Assembly (NCBI RefSeq): GCF_000234665.1
Contig: NC_018312.1
Location: 1,173,791 to 1,237,790, forward strand
Source: Leishmania mexicana MHOM/GT/2001/U1103
Lineage: Eukaryota > Euglenozoa > Kinetoplastea > Trypanosomatida > Trypanosomatidae
Direction: 5' to 3'
DNA length: 64,000 bases
Shown: in pieces, positions 54,331 through 64,000 of the stretch
Numbering within the stretch: the stretch's first letter is position 1
How the letters are laid out: each line of letters begins with the position of its first letter
Notes under the pieces: model-generated
Seen by the model: the letters and a program-made list of their open reading frames with translations, nothing else
The model's database searches: none
What the model was told of the DNA's origin: nothing
Position numbers and translations under genes: made by a program

Positions 54331-57210
54331 ATGCGTGGTCTCATCCTGTTTGAGGCCGCAGCGCTACTTCTCTGTTGGGTGGTTCTTCTGATCCTGACGG
54401 AGGGCCCCGCCACCACCATGCTGCTGCACGACCTCGTCGCGTGGGCGCAGCGCGTGCTGGGGAAGTCAATGGTGCACAGCGCGACGCTGATGCCGGACCG
54501 CACTCTTGACAACGCCCTGCCCGAGGAGCTGCTGTCGCTCTTCTGGATGCGCCGTGCCATGGCGCAGCCGTACCGCAGCTGGTACCTGCACAACTCGGAG
54601 GCCTACAGCGGCGTGCCAGCGACCATGCGCCTGCCAAAGGATGTCGTCGCCGAAGGGCAGATCTTGTACCCCTTCCATGTACTGTACCTGTACGCGTGTG
54701 GGGTGTGGCTGCAGTGGATGCAGCCTGAACTCGCCATGAGACTCCTCACGCCGCGTGAACAGCCGCGCCTGACGCACAGCGACGCCGCTGAGCTGCGGAG
54801 CACACTTGCGTGGGTCAGCGTAGGCTGTGTCGTCCTCGTCGGCGCGCCGGGAGCATGGTTTTTCGCTGGCACCCTCTCGCACTTGCTGCGCCGCGCGGTT
54901 TGCGATCGGGAGTGTGCGTCTCGTCTGCACCTGCCAGCTGATGTCTGCACCACCGCAGCGGCGTCTGCAGTTTTGGCGGCGCCACCGGCGAATGCGGCAA
55001 CGGCGTCGTCCAGGTCGCCGGATGAGACAATCATCGGCAGGGAGAAGGAACTGGCTGGGGTAGCGACGCGTGAGACGGGAGACGTGGCCGCCTTCCTGGG
55101 CTCCCTCATCATTGTTCTCATGGGTATTCTGCCACTCCTCGTGGTGGAGGTGTGCACGATGCAGCCGTGGTGCCTGTGCGGCTCGCTGCTCGTGTGGGCG
55201 CTTTTTTTTGCCCTCCAGAATGAGCTGCAGCTCCACGTCGGTGAGGCGCAGACGACAGACGCCTCCTTCGACATGAGCACGCCGATCGTCGTCGGGAACG
55301 GTGTAGAGTTCTGTGCGCTAAAGCAGGAGCCGAGCGTCTGTCCTCTAATCGCGCTCTCCGTGACAGTCACCGTGATGTCGCTCGCCATGCCCTCGTGCCT
55401 CTTCGCGACACTGCTCTTCTTTCTCTGGAGCCTCTCTGCATGCTGGCAGCGCGGCTACCGCCGCGTCCTCGTGAAGCTGAAGCTGCCGAGTGGAACGAGG
55501 AATCCGTCGGTGGGCAAGGATGGCTACGTGCGCATGGGCTACTCGTGCTACAGGGACACGCTCTGGATGAACAGGTGCTTCTGCTGCGCCACGCTGTTTG
55601 CTGTGTGCCTTGTGCTGGCCGTTACGACACCGTGGTGGCTGCACCAGCAGCCCGTCCTGACATTCATGGACCTCTTCGCGAGCCCGCTAAAGCCATCGTC
55701 CAGTGTGGCCACGAAGGGCGAAGCAGCTGAGCGTGCGATCGGCCCGGCAAACTTGTCCTTCACGGGTGGGCACGAGATGCACGCCTGCTGCCTCGTTGGC
55801 CCCTACTCGTACTACAACTGCGCGCGGCCGACGCCGAATATGTGGCGGCTGACCGAGTGGCTTGGGTTTCCGTGGACTTCCATGGCCAAGGCCCTCACTG
55901 GCATCTTCACGGTGAACCAGAGCTACATCAACGAGGAGAGTCCGCTGTGGCTGAACTACATCATGCTTGTCCTTCTAACCCTCGCGAATGCGGGCAGTAT
56001 TGTCGTGCTCACGTTCTACCGGGTCCGTAAGCCGCCGCTATCCTTTGAGACACCGGTGGTGTACGCAGCGCAGCGGGCGGCACAGCGGGCAGAGCATCAG
56101 TCGTACTGGGCCGCCAAGCGGGCGGGCCGCCGCGACGGAGCACGCCCACCAGCTCCGCCGGCACTGCAGCCCAAGCTGGAGTCCGCCTCCGCAGCGCAGG
56201 GCAGCGATGGCGGAGCGCGGCAGCGAGCCAAGGTGGTGACCTGCCTTTCGCGGGAAGAGTACGTGGTGAAGCAGGTGGTGCTGTTGTGCTGGATGCTTTC
56301 CGCTTCCACCATCTCGGGCACAGTGCTGTTTCTGCGCAACGCACCTAGCAGCTGTGTGCTGGTCTTTACCTCCGGCTCGCTGCTGGCGGCGGTTTCTGTG
56401 GTGATCGGCGTTCTGCGCTGTGAGCGGCCGCTCGCCTTTCACCCCGTTCCCCAGCGGACTGCGATAGCCGTCAGTGATGCGTGGAAGATGAAGGGAGACG
56501 GAGCTACCGCCGCGGCAGACGGATCGAAACCGCAGGACGCGGACAGCGTTGCTGCGCCGGAAGGCGGACAGGGTCATGACGCCTCAGCGGCCATGCCGCA
56601 GGACGGCGACGACGCGCGACCGCCCGCTGCCTCACGGTGGTGCACGACGGCGGTTGCACCGAGTCTGGCACATGCTGCCGATGTGCCGTGTCTCTACCTT
56701 GTCTTCACAGCATCGGTGCTCAGTATTGGTGCGCTGACGTGGGCGACAGTGCCGATGCTGCTGCGCCACGGCATTCTTCTCCTGTTGTGCTGCTGCACAT
56801 CTGTATCACTAGTGCCGCTGCGAACGTGGACCCCGGTGGACATCACGTGCAACATCTTCGCGAGGCTCGGCGCAGTGAGCTGTGTTGGGCTGGGGCTCCT
56901 GCTGGCCGCGCAGGCGGTCCCGCAGTGGTCCGTGTCAGCTGTGGCGTGTCGGCTCGTACGCTTTACGGACAAGATGGGCGACGTGTACACACACACCGGC
57001 GACAACGTCCTGCGTGCGCTCATCTACCAATGCATTGCCTCCTGCTTCTTGTACGCCTGCTGCGCTGTTCACGCGACGCTGCGCGTGGTTCGGTTGGCGC
57101 TCGAGCCGGAGGAGGTGCACCTGGTGCCCATCGAGGAAGAACTTCGCCTCTTTCAAACCAGTGGCAATGCCGCTGCCTCTGTCACAGGACATGCGAAGAG
57201 GCAACAGTAG
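54331..57210 (+). CDS. Large multi-pass membrane protein, function unknown
   Basis: 959 residues from ATG at 54331. At least ten hydrophobic segments are visible, starting with an N-terminal helix (about 4-25), then near 112-128, 155-180, 250-290 (two), 333-370 (two), 412-432, 538-560, 648-690 (two), 775-825 (two), 845-865 and 905-930. Two helices end in Pro-Trp motifs (TTPWW near 430; VPQW near 865). A loop near residue 487 has C487-x9-C497. Hydrophilic Ala/Arg-rich linkers separate the groups (about 570-640, 715-770). No glycosyltransferase, transporter or channel motif is recognised. The arrangement suggests repeated four-helix units, but the evidence is slight. It could be an ER or plasma-membrane protein. 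Confidence 0.78.
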   Translation: MRGLILFEAAALLLCWVVLLILTEGPATTMLLHDLVAWAQRVLGKSMVHSATLMPDRTLDNALPEELLSLFWMRRAMAQPYRSWYLHNSEAYSGVPATMRLPKDVVAEGQILYPFHVLYLYACGVWLQWMQPELAMRLLTPREQPRLTHSDAAELRSTLAWVSVGCVVLVGAPGAWFFAGTLSHLLRRAVCDRECASRLHLPADVCTTAAASAVLAAPPANAATASSRSPDETIIGREKELAGVATRETGDVAAFLGSLIIVLMGILPLLVVEVCTMQPWCLCGSLLVWALFFALQNELQLHVGEAQTTDASFDMSTPIVVGNGVEFCALKQEPSVCPLIALSVTVTVMSLAMPSCLFATLLFFLWSLSACWQRGYRRVLVKLKLPSGTRNPSVGKDGYVRMGYSCYRDTLWMNRCFCCATLFAVCLVLAVTTPWWLHQQPVLTFMDLFASPLKPSSSVATKGEAAERAIGPANLSFTGGHEMHACCLVGPYSYYNCARPTPNMWRLTEWLGFPWTSMAKALTGIFTVNQSYINEESPLWLNYIMLVLLTLANAGSIVVLTFYRVRKPPLSFETPVVYAAQRAAQRAEHQSYWAAKRAGRRDGARPPAPPALQPKLESASAAQGSDGGARQRAKVVTCLSREEYVVKQVVLLCWMLSASTISGTVLFLRNAPSSCVLVFTSGSLLAAVSVVIGVLRCERPLAFHPVPQRTAIAVSDAWKMKGDGATAAADGSKPQDADSVAAPEGGQGHDASAAMPQDGDDARPPAASRWCTTAVAPSLAHAADVPCLYLVFTASVLSIGALTWATVPMLLRHGILLLLCCCTSVSLVPLRTWTPVDITCNIFARLGAVSCVGLGLLLAAQAVPQWSVSAVACRLVRFTDKMGDVYTHTGDNVLRALIYQCIASCFLYACCAVHATLRVVRLALEPEEVHLVPIEEELRLFQTSGNAAASVTGHAKRQQ

Positions 57211-58735
57211 GTCGCGACGGCGTGTTTTGGGGATGTGCACCCGACGCGGCGCCACAGCAACGTCGCATCTTTCGATCTACTGTCGTTGCCCACTCCACGC
57301 ACATGGTCTCATGGCCGTTTTCGACTCCTCCACGGCGCGACGCGCATGGTGTGCAGATTCGCTGGTTGCACTTCTGCTCCCGTGATGGCACCGGGCTTGA
57401 TGTACCGCTGAACACCTCGCACGCACACAGACATGCAGCTTCAGGAGGGAGGAGGACGATGAGCAGGGGGGACGGGACGCGCTGATGTGTCCTGTAGTAA
57501 CCCCTTACGCTCTGTGTCTCCACTTGGTAGTGGGGTAGGGTGGGAGGGAGGGGCACGGCGTTGCATGTGCGCACATCGCCATCCCACCCTGCCCCCACGC
57601 GCAGTGACAGAGAGACGGATACACAAGCACTCATGCATCCCTTCCCTGTCTCTCAGCAGTCCCGCCTTGCGTTTATTGGGTGCCTCACGCCTGATTTCGA
57701 CCACAGTGGCTTTGCTTCGCTTGACACGGGAGTGTTCATTGCGTGTATCGTTTCCCTTCTCTTGCTCTCGCATCTGCGTGCGCGTGCAGGCCCGTTGAGT
57801 GCCCAAGGCTGCGCGTGCTGACGCTCGCCCCCGTTGAACAAGCTGTCACCCCGCGTACAGGCGCGCGCAAAGCAGTGCCACACGGGCAACACTTCTATTC
57901 TTGTCTATGTGTATTTAGGTGTGTATGGCGCTTGTATCAGCGCAGCTGCATGCGGGCTTGTGGGTGAGCCGATGCACGTGCTTCTCGCTCTCGCTCGCAC
58001 CTCCCTAAGCCCCGACCGTGGTGGTGGTGGTGCGAGTGAGGTCCAACCACCGGGCCACTTAAGATGGCAGGTGTCTCGGTAGTGAGAGGCGCACCTGCCA
58101 CGCACACATCCACATCCGTCCCACCCACCCCGCCGCGCACCCCCCGCGTCATTGCCGGCCGCAGCCTCACTTCTGCCCGTATTTGAACCCCCTCCTCCTT
58201 CCTCGCCTCACGCCCCCCCCTTGCTCCCAGAGTAACGAACACAGCCTTTTGGGTTCTCTTTTCCTGCATTGCTTCTTCCGTTCTTCAGGGTACTTCACAC
58301 GCACACGCAACACTCGCCCACGGTCGCTCTCCATCCCATCTGCCGCGTCTCCCTTCCACCACTCCCTCTCCCGTCTTCCCTCTCTGAGGTGCGCATATAC
58401 AGCTCTCACTGCGGCACACACACACACACCCACACAAGCACGCGCCTGTGCCTTCCTTTCCGATCACCGCTCTCTCCTCGACTCCGACTGCTCCCTCGTC
58501 CGCTGCTTCACTCGTTTCTGTGCATTTTTTTCCCTCCCCTCCGCTTCCCATCATCAGCGCTCCTGTGTGCCTGCCTCTCGCGCGTTCTGCCATCGGCCCA
58601 GCACCGAGCGACGTTGCTTGCCCATCTCCTCGGCCCCCTCCCCCTCTCCCCACGGAACCGTTATCTCCCCACGTACACTGCCACACACACACACACATAC
58701 ACAGAGAGGGAGAGGGAGAGGGAGACCTGGACAAC
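57211..58735 (+). other. Intergenic region
   Basis: 1.5 kb. The ISCL frame is open through the last 96 codons (58448 onward) without an ATG. CT-rich at 58190-58380 and 58620-58660, with short (CA)n runs at about 58418-58430 and 58682-58699 near the splice region. No supported gene. Confidence 0.55.
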
Positions 58736-60673
58736 ATGTCGCACGTGTCGACCTTTGCCGCGGGCGAGCTGCCCATCCGCGTCCTCTCTTTCAACCTCTG
58801 GGGCATCTTTAATTCGAAGATGCGCGAGGCACGCATGAAGGCCTTCGCCACGAAGATTGAGCACTACGATGTCATCTTGCTACAGGAGCAGTTCTCCGCC
58901 GAGGACTTCGACCTCATCTTCCAGCACGCCTCACCGGTGGTGCAGCGGACGTACACCTTTCGTCGGTTCTGCAGCTCCTTCTACGGCTCCGGCTGCGCCG
59001 TCATCTCACGCTACCCCATTTGCCAGGCCTTTTTCCACACCTTCCCCCTCCAGGGCTGCCCGGAGATGGTCCTTCACGGCGACTTCTTTGCGAACAAGGG
59101 AGCGGCCATGGTGCGGGTGATGGTGCCGGTGACGATGGAGGATGGCAGCGCCGCTAAGGCACAGGTGACCCTCTATACCACTCACCTTGTCGCCGTATAC
59201 GAAAAGGTTAGCCAGCTGTCCTCGTGGAAGCGCGAACGGTACCTCCCCTTCCGCATCTCGCAGGCGATCTCGTTCGCGGATTTCATCGTAAGCACCTCGC
59301 GTCCGACCGACCGCATCATCATCGGCGGCGACTTCAACTGCTCTCAGCGCTCGCTCGAGGTGCAGATGATGCTGATCCTGCTCAAGCGGTGCGGGTACAA
59401 CATGCACTCCGTCTTGCCCCCGCCGCGGGCGCTGCGGGATGCAGCGACGGTGGGGCAGGAGTGCGACGATGTGCAGCGCTTCTTCACCTATTCGGACCGC
59501 AACGCCTTCAACTCGATGAAGACGTCGTACTTTAAGCTGCTCAAGCTGGAGGCGGACATCCCCTCGCAGATTGATCACATTTTCTTCTCTCGTCCAGCCT
59601 TCGCGCTGCGCCAGTTTGCCGACTGCCCGGACGTCGCCGAGGGCTACCCGTGCGCCTTGCGAGACGCGCCGAACGGGCTCGTCGTCTTTACCAAAAGTGA
59701 GGTTTACGTTCCGCCGCACTCAACGTGGTACGGGTCCCTGTGGCACCAGCTGCTCACCGCCAAGCGCATGCCACGCGGCGCCAATGCGACTGGGCAACTA
59801 GCGAAGTCGGGGAGCAAGACCGCGTTGTCAACGGAAGAACAGAGTGCGGACGACGCAGCCCACTACTACCCCATATCGGACCACTTTGGCGTGGCAGCGT
59901 TGCTCGGCATGCGTGTGGAAACGGTGGGCTCTAGCGCTGAGACAGGCGACGCGGCCGCGTTGGCGCTCACCTCTGACGAGGCGCGGGCTGTCCAGACGGT
60001 GGTGGACTTCTTGGAGGACTACGTGTGCAAGCTCCGCTCCCAGGCCAAGACAACGCGCTACATGGCGGTGTTGTCAGTGCTGTTGGTGGCGGCGAACATC
60101 TGGGTCCTTCGGCAACTGAGCGCGAAGGAGGAGGTTCGCTCAGCGGCGGTACTGGAGCACCTATACGACATGGCAGCCGCCACCACCCGCGATACGGCAA
60201 AGGTGGTGCAGCAGGACAAGGGGCTCGAGTCCATAAAGCATGGCTTTAACGTGGCGAAGGACTGGGTGAGTAACCAGGCGCACCTGACGCTGCGCATCGT
60301 GAACAAAGTCACTGGAGCAGGCATCGACGCCTGCGACACACCAGAGGGGTCCAAGCAGCCTGCCGCTAACGTGGCCGATCCGTCAGAACCGGTGCCGAGG
60401 ACCGTCCCCGCGTCCACCGCCGCTAGGACTGCCAAGAGGGCCACCACCACACCGGAGGGCGATGCTGCCGCTTTTGCTGCTGTGCGTCCAGACTTCCGTG
60501 CCATCGCGGAGGCGCTGACGGTGCGTCCATTGTATGCCTCCACGTGGGTCTCCTCCGCGTTCAACATGACCGCCGCCGTTGTGGGCACTGTGTCCTTCGC
60601 GATTGGCGTGTTCCAGCGCGCTGGTAACGCCAATATCCTCGAAGAACAAGTGCATCAGCTGAAGAAGTTGTAG
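58736..60673 (+). CDS. ISCL: Inositol phosphosphingolipid phospholipase C-like / neutral sphingomyelinase (ISCL)
   Basis: 645 residues from the first in-frame ATG (58736). The endonuclease/exonuclease/phosphatase fold of neutral sphingomyelinases is complete: LSFNLWG (N20), LLQEQF with the metal-binding E51, THL (H150), GGDFN (D199, N201) and SDH (D382, H383, catalytic base). Two hydrophobic helices near the C-terminus (about 443-462 and 604-628) anchor it to the membrane, as in nSMase2-like and ISCL proteins. In Leishmania major ISCL hydrolyses inositol phosphorylceramide and host sphingomyelin and is needed for full virulence. Residues about 255-290 and 340-375 are insertions. An upstream (CA)n/AG at 58682-58703 would be a suitable splice acceptor. 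The 94-bp dispersed repeat follows 0.5 kb after the stop. Confidence 0.92.
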   Translation: MSHVSTFAAGELPIRVLSFNLWGIFNSKMREARMKAFATKIEHYDVILLQEQFSAEDFDLIFQHASPVVQRTYTFRRFCSSFYGSGCAVISRYPICQAFFHTFPLQGCPEMVLHGDFFANKGAAMVRVMVPVTMEDGSAAKAQVTLYTTHLVAVYEKVSQLSSWKRERYLPFRISQAISFADFIVSTSRPTDRIIIGGDFNCSQRSLEVQMMLILLKRCGYNMHSVLPPPRALRDAATVGQECDDVQRFFTYSDRNAFNSMKTSYFKLLKLEADIPSQIDHIFFSRPAFALRQFADCPDVAEGYPCALRDAPNGLVVFTKSEVYVPPHSTWYGSLWHQLLTAKRMPRGANATGQLAKSGSKTALSTEEQSADDAAHYYPISDHFGVAALLGMRVETVGSSAETGDAAALALTSDEARAVQTVVDFLEDYVCKLRSQAKTTRYMAVLSVLLVAANIWVLRQLSAKEEVRSAAVLEHLYDMAAATTRDTAKVVQQDKGLESIKHGFNVAKDWVSNQAHLTLRIVNKVTGAGIDACDTPEGSKQPAANVADPSEPVPRTVPASTAARTAKRATTTPEGDAAAFAAVRPDFRAIAEALTVRPLYASTWVSSAFNMTAAVVGTVSFAIGVFQRAGNANILEEQVHQLKKL

Positions 60674-62447
60674 TGTGCACTGTGCGTGTGCCCCCTGGCC
60701 AAGTCGAACAACTGGCGGCGGGTCTTTGCGAGCGTCACTTCCTCACTGAAGCGGCGGCCGGTACATGTTCGTTGGCCTCCCTTTCAGTGCTGTACGTAGC
60801 GCATGTGCGTCGCGGATCGCTGCTGTCACCTTGCCTGGACATGGACCCCACACTTTCTTTCATTGTTTCTTGTATTGTACCCGCGTGCTTGCGTACCGGT
60901 ATGCCCTCTCTCGTGTGTCTGCAATTCTGATCGATGCTGCTGCTGTAGCGGTGGATGGGCAGCCACTGACCGATGTCGTGCGCTGCGTGTGTTCTGATCA
61001 ACATGGCTTCCTGTACGTGCGAGGACGCGGGTGCATTCCGTCCCGTCCGCCTTCGCCTTTTGCTTGTGCTTTTTTCGCTTTCATGCTTTGCCCTCTCTGT
61101 TCGTGTGTGTGTGTGTGTATGTGGAGAGGGGGAGGGTGGAGATGCGACATGGATGTACCGACTCCTCTACGGCTGCCTCGCCGGACGCGATGGGGCTCGT
61201 GAGATGGTCGGGGTTGAGTAGACCCCTAACGCTTGCGCTTTGGCAGAAAGCGGACACGCGGATGTGAGAAAACGTCTCTACGGGCAACTTGTTGCTGCTG
61301 ATGTGCTTCTCTTCGCATCTTGCTTGCTTGGCTCACGATCCCCCCTCTGTCGTTCCTGCGTGCACGATACGGGCCTCTTTTTCACCTCGTACCTCTTCTT
61401 CGCCACGCGGGCTTGCCGGCCTGCCTGCCGAGGTGTTTTGGCAGTGTCGCTCACTCCGCTGGTGCCGTTCGTGTTGGCTTCCGGCCGTGGAAGAGTGTCT
61501 TGCCAGGGTGCCACTGGAGCGGTCATCGGTTCTAGAGGAGCACAGTGGTGATTGCGGCCATAGTGTGACTGGAGTGGGGGTAAGGCGACGAAGGAGGTCC
61601 GTGCGCCTGTGTGGGTCACGGGACACTGAGGAACACAGCAAGAGAGGGGCTGTGAAACGGGCAATGGCAAGGAAGTGGCGACGCGAGAGACGAGAGGCGC
61701 GACAGCACGGCGATGGGAAGCGCTCGACAGCCACGGAAGCCACCCACCCACCGCGCCACCACCGTCCACCTCTTCCATCAAAAAAAACGAAACAGGCAAG
61801 AACGAATCGAAGGGGTGCTGCAACTTGAAGAACTAGTGATACCCGCGCAATCTGTCGGTGTGCAGATGAGGATGGCAACTCTGCCGTCACACGCACACAC
61901 CTCACCCCTTTTCTGCGGGCTGAGAAAGCGTGGCCAGCAGAGACTCTCACTCACCGTCACTCCACTCGGCATGGGTCGCGCTACCGCTCTCCTGTTCGTT
62001 GCGGCGCTCAGGCACGGTACATATACGCAGAAGGAGCGACGCAGCCGTGCCCATGGTCGTGTAAGTCCGTCGCTGCGAGTGACTACCCTTCCCTTCTCTC
62101 ATCTACACGCTGCACCTTGCTGCTGCGCTGCTCCTCGTCTCCCTTAAGACCCCCATATACATTTGACTCGCTCGTGAAATCGGGCAAGAGGCAGCACGCC
62201 GCCGCCCACCCACCCACCCCGCACGTACCGGTGCTCGGCATGCATACCTTCGCAGTATCGAAGCAGCCTGTGAGTACCGCTCTGCCCGCGCCACGACTCA
62301 AGACGCCCGCTCACTCGCTCTCCCCGGCGTCGTGCACATGCGCGCTTCTCTTTTGTTGAGATCGTTTACGGTAGACAGACGCTTCCTTCCCCATCTGCCA
62401 GTGTGGATGCTCCTTGCCTTTGGAGCCTTCCTCTTCTGAACTTGCTG
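60674..62447 (+). other. Intergenic region with dispersed repeat copy
   Basis: 1.77 kb. It contains the second copy of the 94-bp element, a short (GT)n run at about 61103-61118 and CT-rich tracts. The stop that opens the next frame is at 62271-62273. No other supported gene. Confidence 0.55.
61169..61262 (+). repeat. Dispersed 94-bp element, copy 2
   Basis: Ungapped match to 17955-18048 with 7 differences. It lies 496 bases after the ISCL stop, so probably in its 3' UTR, in the same orientation as the gene. Confidence 0.9.
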
Positions 62448-64000
62448 ATGCCTCCGCGACGTCGGCGGCTGCACGCGTGCGCAGGACTTGCACGCTGCAG
62501 CGGCCGCGGACAGCATCCGCGGCCGATGGCAACACGCACCATCTACCACCACCTGAACATCCACCATGCAAGCTGTGCTGCGACGAGCAGGAGCCACAGA
62601 GAGCCTGCCATCGTAGCAGAGGAGCCATTGCACGCAAAAGACGTCCACACGGACGCTGGAGAGGGACGAAGCGGCTATGACAGTGGCGAGGGTGCAGCGG
62701 AGGAGGTGGTTGTGTGTGCCGCACCGCCGGCGGCGCCACAGCTCGCAAGCGCGGTCATAGGAGGTCGAGGAGATGGCGAGGCAGTGCACACGTTAAGGCG
62801 GTACCTACGCCCATACGAGGAGGAAGGCGACGGTGCTGTGCTCGCGAAAGTCACTGCAGCTGCTGCGGACGCCTCTGCGACTGCTTTGCTTCTAGCAAGG
62901 CAGCCGGACGGCACGGTGGCGCCACCTCCAAGGCACACGTGCACAAATCCAGCGAAGCTCTACACCGAAGTCTGGCATTGGAGTGGCGACGTAGAAGAGG
63001 CGCGGCCACACACAAGCGTGGATGATCGACGGGCCGGCGATGACCGCACAGCGACAGCAGAGCACCGAAGAGTTGAACGCACCCCAGAGTACGCCCGTGG
63101 TACCCGTAGTCGTTATCGTCTCCCCGCGCACAAGCGATTCAGGTGCGACGTGGCACCGACACTTGTATCTTGCGCTGCTGCTACGCACGATTTTGAAGGG
63201 AGCTGCGATGCCACCTTGGGAGAAAGGAGATGCGTTGCCGTAGCAGTGCTTCATCGTCCGCCGGACTCAAGTGCACTGGAGGACGCGCGCACTGTATCAC
63301 CACTTCTCTTACCGTCCTCTCCTGCCTCCGCAAATCGTAGCGAGATACGCGCTCCAATGTCCTCAACTTGGGCGGCAGCGTGCTGTCGCAGACGTGACAG
63401 TGGTGACGAGGACGACGCTTTGCTTTTGTGCTCCACCACCCCCACTTCCACCGCGGAGATCGACAGCGATGGTTGCCCAGAGAATGGCTACGGTACCCTG
63501 GTACAAGGAGTGCTTGCAGAGTGTGAGGCGCGCTCTGCAGGTTCCGGAAGCGGTCGGTCGCTGGCAATACCAAGGCATCTCGCGGTTCAGGAGAGTAGCG
63601 CTGGCGAGGTTCTGCGAGACGGTCCGCTCACCGCTGAACCACCAAGTAGCGAGCAAATCACAGCCGCACCCACGAACCGCGGCAGCGGCAAGATCGCCCG
63701 CCTCATAAACTTTTACCTAGAGCCCCGCTACCGCCAACACGCGCAGCAGATGGCACTGCGTGATCTTCCGCTGTCGACATCGACGACAGTGTCATTGTGC
63801 TCGAGCACATCCTCCAGCGCGTTTCTCCAGCTGTTCACAGCATCTCCTCCTTCGTGCCCTGTGGCTTGCGAGGTGAAGTGCGACGCAGCGTCGCGTACAC
63901 ACGACGACGAGACGGGCGCGAGGCCGGCGATTTGGTCTATCATCATGAAGTACTATGCCGCCCATCATGAGTGGCAACTGCCTCCACATGCGCCTCTTTA
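62448..64000 (+). CDS. Partial large hypothetical protein, 3' end beyond the window
   Basis: The frame is open from the TGA at 62271 to the window edge (1727 bases) and its first ATG is at 62448, giving at least 517 codons with no stop. Another ATG in frame lies at 62526. Because it has no stop in the window it is easily missed. The protein is Ala/Ser/Arg/Asp/Glu-rich with many Cys and His, starts MPPRRRRLHAC, and has low-complexity acidic and Ser/Thr stretches; a more structured segment near residues 414-430 (KIARLINFYLEPRYRQ) is notable. No domain recognised. The long uninterrupted frame and its composition argue for a real gene rather than chance, since the other frames are broken. The start may lie downstream. 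Confidence 0.68.
   Translation, partial: MPPRRRRLHACAGLARCSGRGQHPRPMATRTIYHHLNIHHASCAATSRSHREPAIVAEEPLHAKDVHTDAGEGRSGYDSGEGAAEEVVVCAAPPAAPQLASAVIGGRGDGEAVHTLRRYLRPYEEEGDGAVLAKVTAAAADASATALLLARQPDGTVAPPPRHTCTNPAKLYTEVWHWSGDVEEARPHTSVDDRRAGDDRTATAEHRRVERTPEYARGTRSRYRLPAHKRFRCDVAPTLVSCAAATHDFEGSCDATLGERRCVAVAVLHRPPDSSALEDARTVSPLLLPSSPASANRSEIRAPMSSTWAAACCRRRDSGDEDDALLLCSTTPTSTAEIDSDGCPENGYGTLVQGVLAECEARSAGSGSGRSLAIPRHLAVQESSAGEVLRDGPLTAEPPSSEQITAAPTNRGSGKIARLINFYLEPRYRQHAQQMALRDLPLSTSTTVSLCSSTSSSAFLQLFTASPPSCPVACEVKCDAASRTHDDETGARPAIWSIIMKYYAAHHEWQLPPHAPL

Noticed and set aside
55789..55821. Amastin signature in the multi-pass protein (C487-x9-C497)
   Set aside because: Only Cys spacing and two other positions match; the Trp/Phe-Gly core is absent.

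Overview
The window is nuclear DNA of a trypanosomatid, most likely a Leishmania-type species. The evidence is GC-rich, intron-free reading frames, all 17 recognised genes on the + strand, and long non-coding stretches between them full of polypyrimidine tracts and GT/CA microsatellites. There are also non-coding repeats that resemble the degenerate SIDER retroposons of Leishmania 3' UTRs, and the proteins have the usual kinetoplastid low-complexity insertions. This fits one polycistronic transcription unit processed by spliced-leader trans-splicing. No strand switch, tRNA, rRNA, CRISPR array or intact transposon was seen.

Layout. 0.2-5.6 kb: a TRIP4/ASC-1-like C2HC5 + ASCH protein and a Prp5/DDX46-like DEAD-box helicase. 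6.9-10.4 kb: AP-3 delta adaptin, just after a 97-base assembly gap. 12.0-13.7 kb: a dual-specificity phosphatase. 14.7-24.6 kb: a coiled-coil protein, a small, probably mitochondrial protein and a large Cys-rich protein with R-T-x-S-like repeats. 27.0-33.5 kb: a protein with Tudor-like and EF-hand-like segments, then the XPF/ERCC4 endonuclease. 34.7-38.2 kb: a PIG-H/Gpi15-type GPI-GlcNAc transferase subunit and a small membrane protein that may be DUF1279/FAM210-like. 38.2-52.4 kb: two gene-free stretches of about 6.1 kb each, with a single leucine-rich-repeat gene between them. 52.4-60.7 kb: a gamma-carbonic-anhydrase-like protein lacking its zinc ligands, a large multi-pass membrane protein and an ISCL/neutral sphingomyelinase-like phospholipase C. 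From 62.4 kb to the edge, a further frame of more than 517 codons stays open and is cut by the window.

The genes do not form a pathway; kinetoplastid units rarely do. They cover RNA processing and translation quality control, acidocalcisome/lysosomal trafficking, DNA repair, GPI-anchor synthesis, sphingolipid breakdown and probably mitochondrial functions. Eight open frames run upstream past their first ATG (coiled-coil, phosphatase, mitochondrial candidate, Cys-rich, Tudor/EF-hand, PIG-H, DUF1279-like and gamma-CA/ISCL-type genes); starts here are placed at the first in-frame ATG.

The most notable points are the 94-bp element repeated at about 93% identity in two intergenic regions 43 kb apart, a pair of SIDER-like copies, the inactive-looking gamma-carbonic anhydrase, the R-T-x-S repeat protein, the Gly-to-Ala change in the XPF nuclease motif, and the two gene deserts around the LRR gene.
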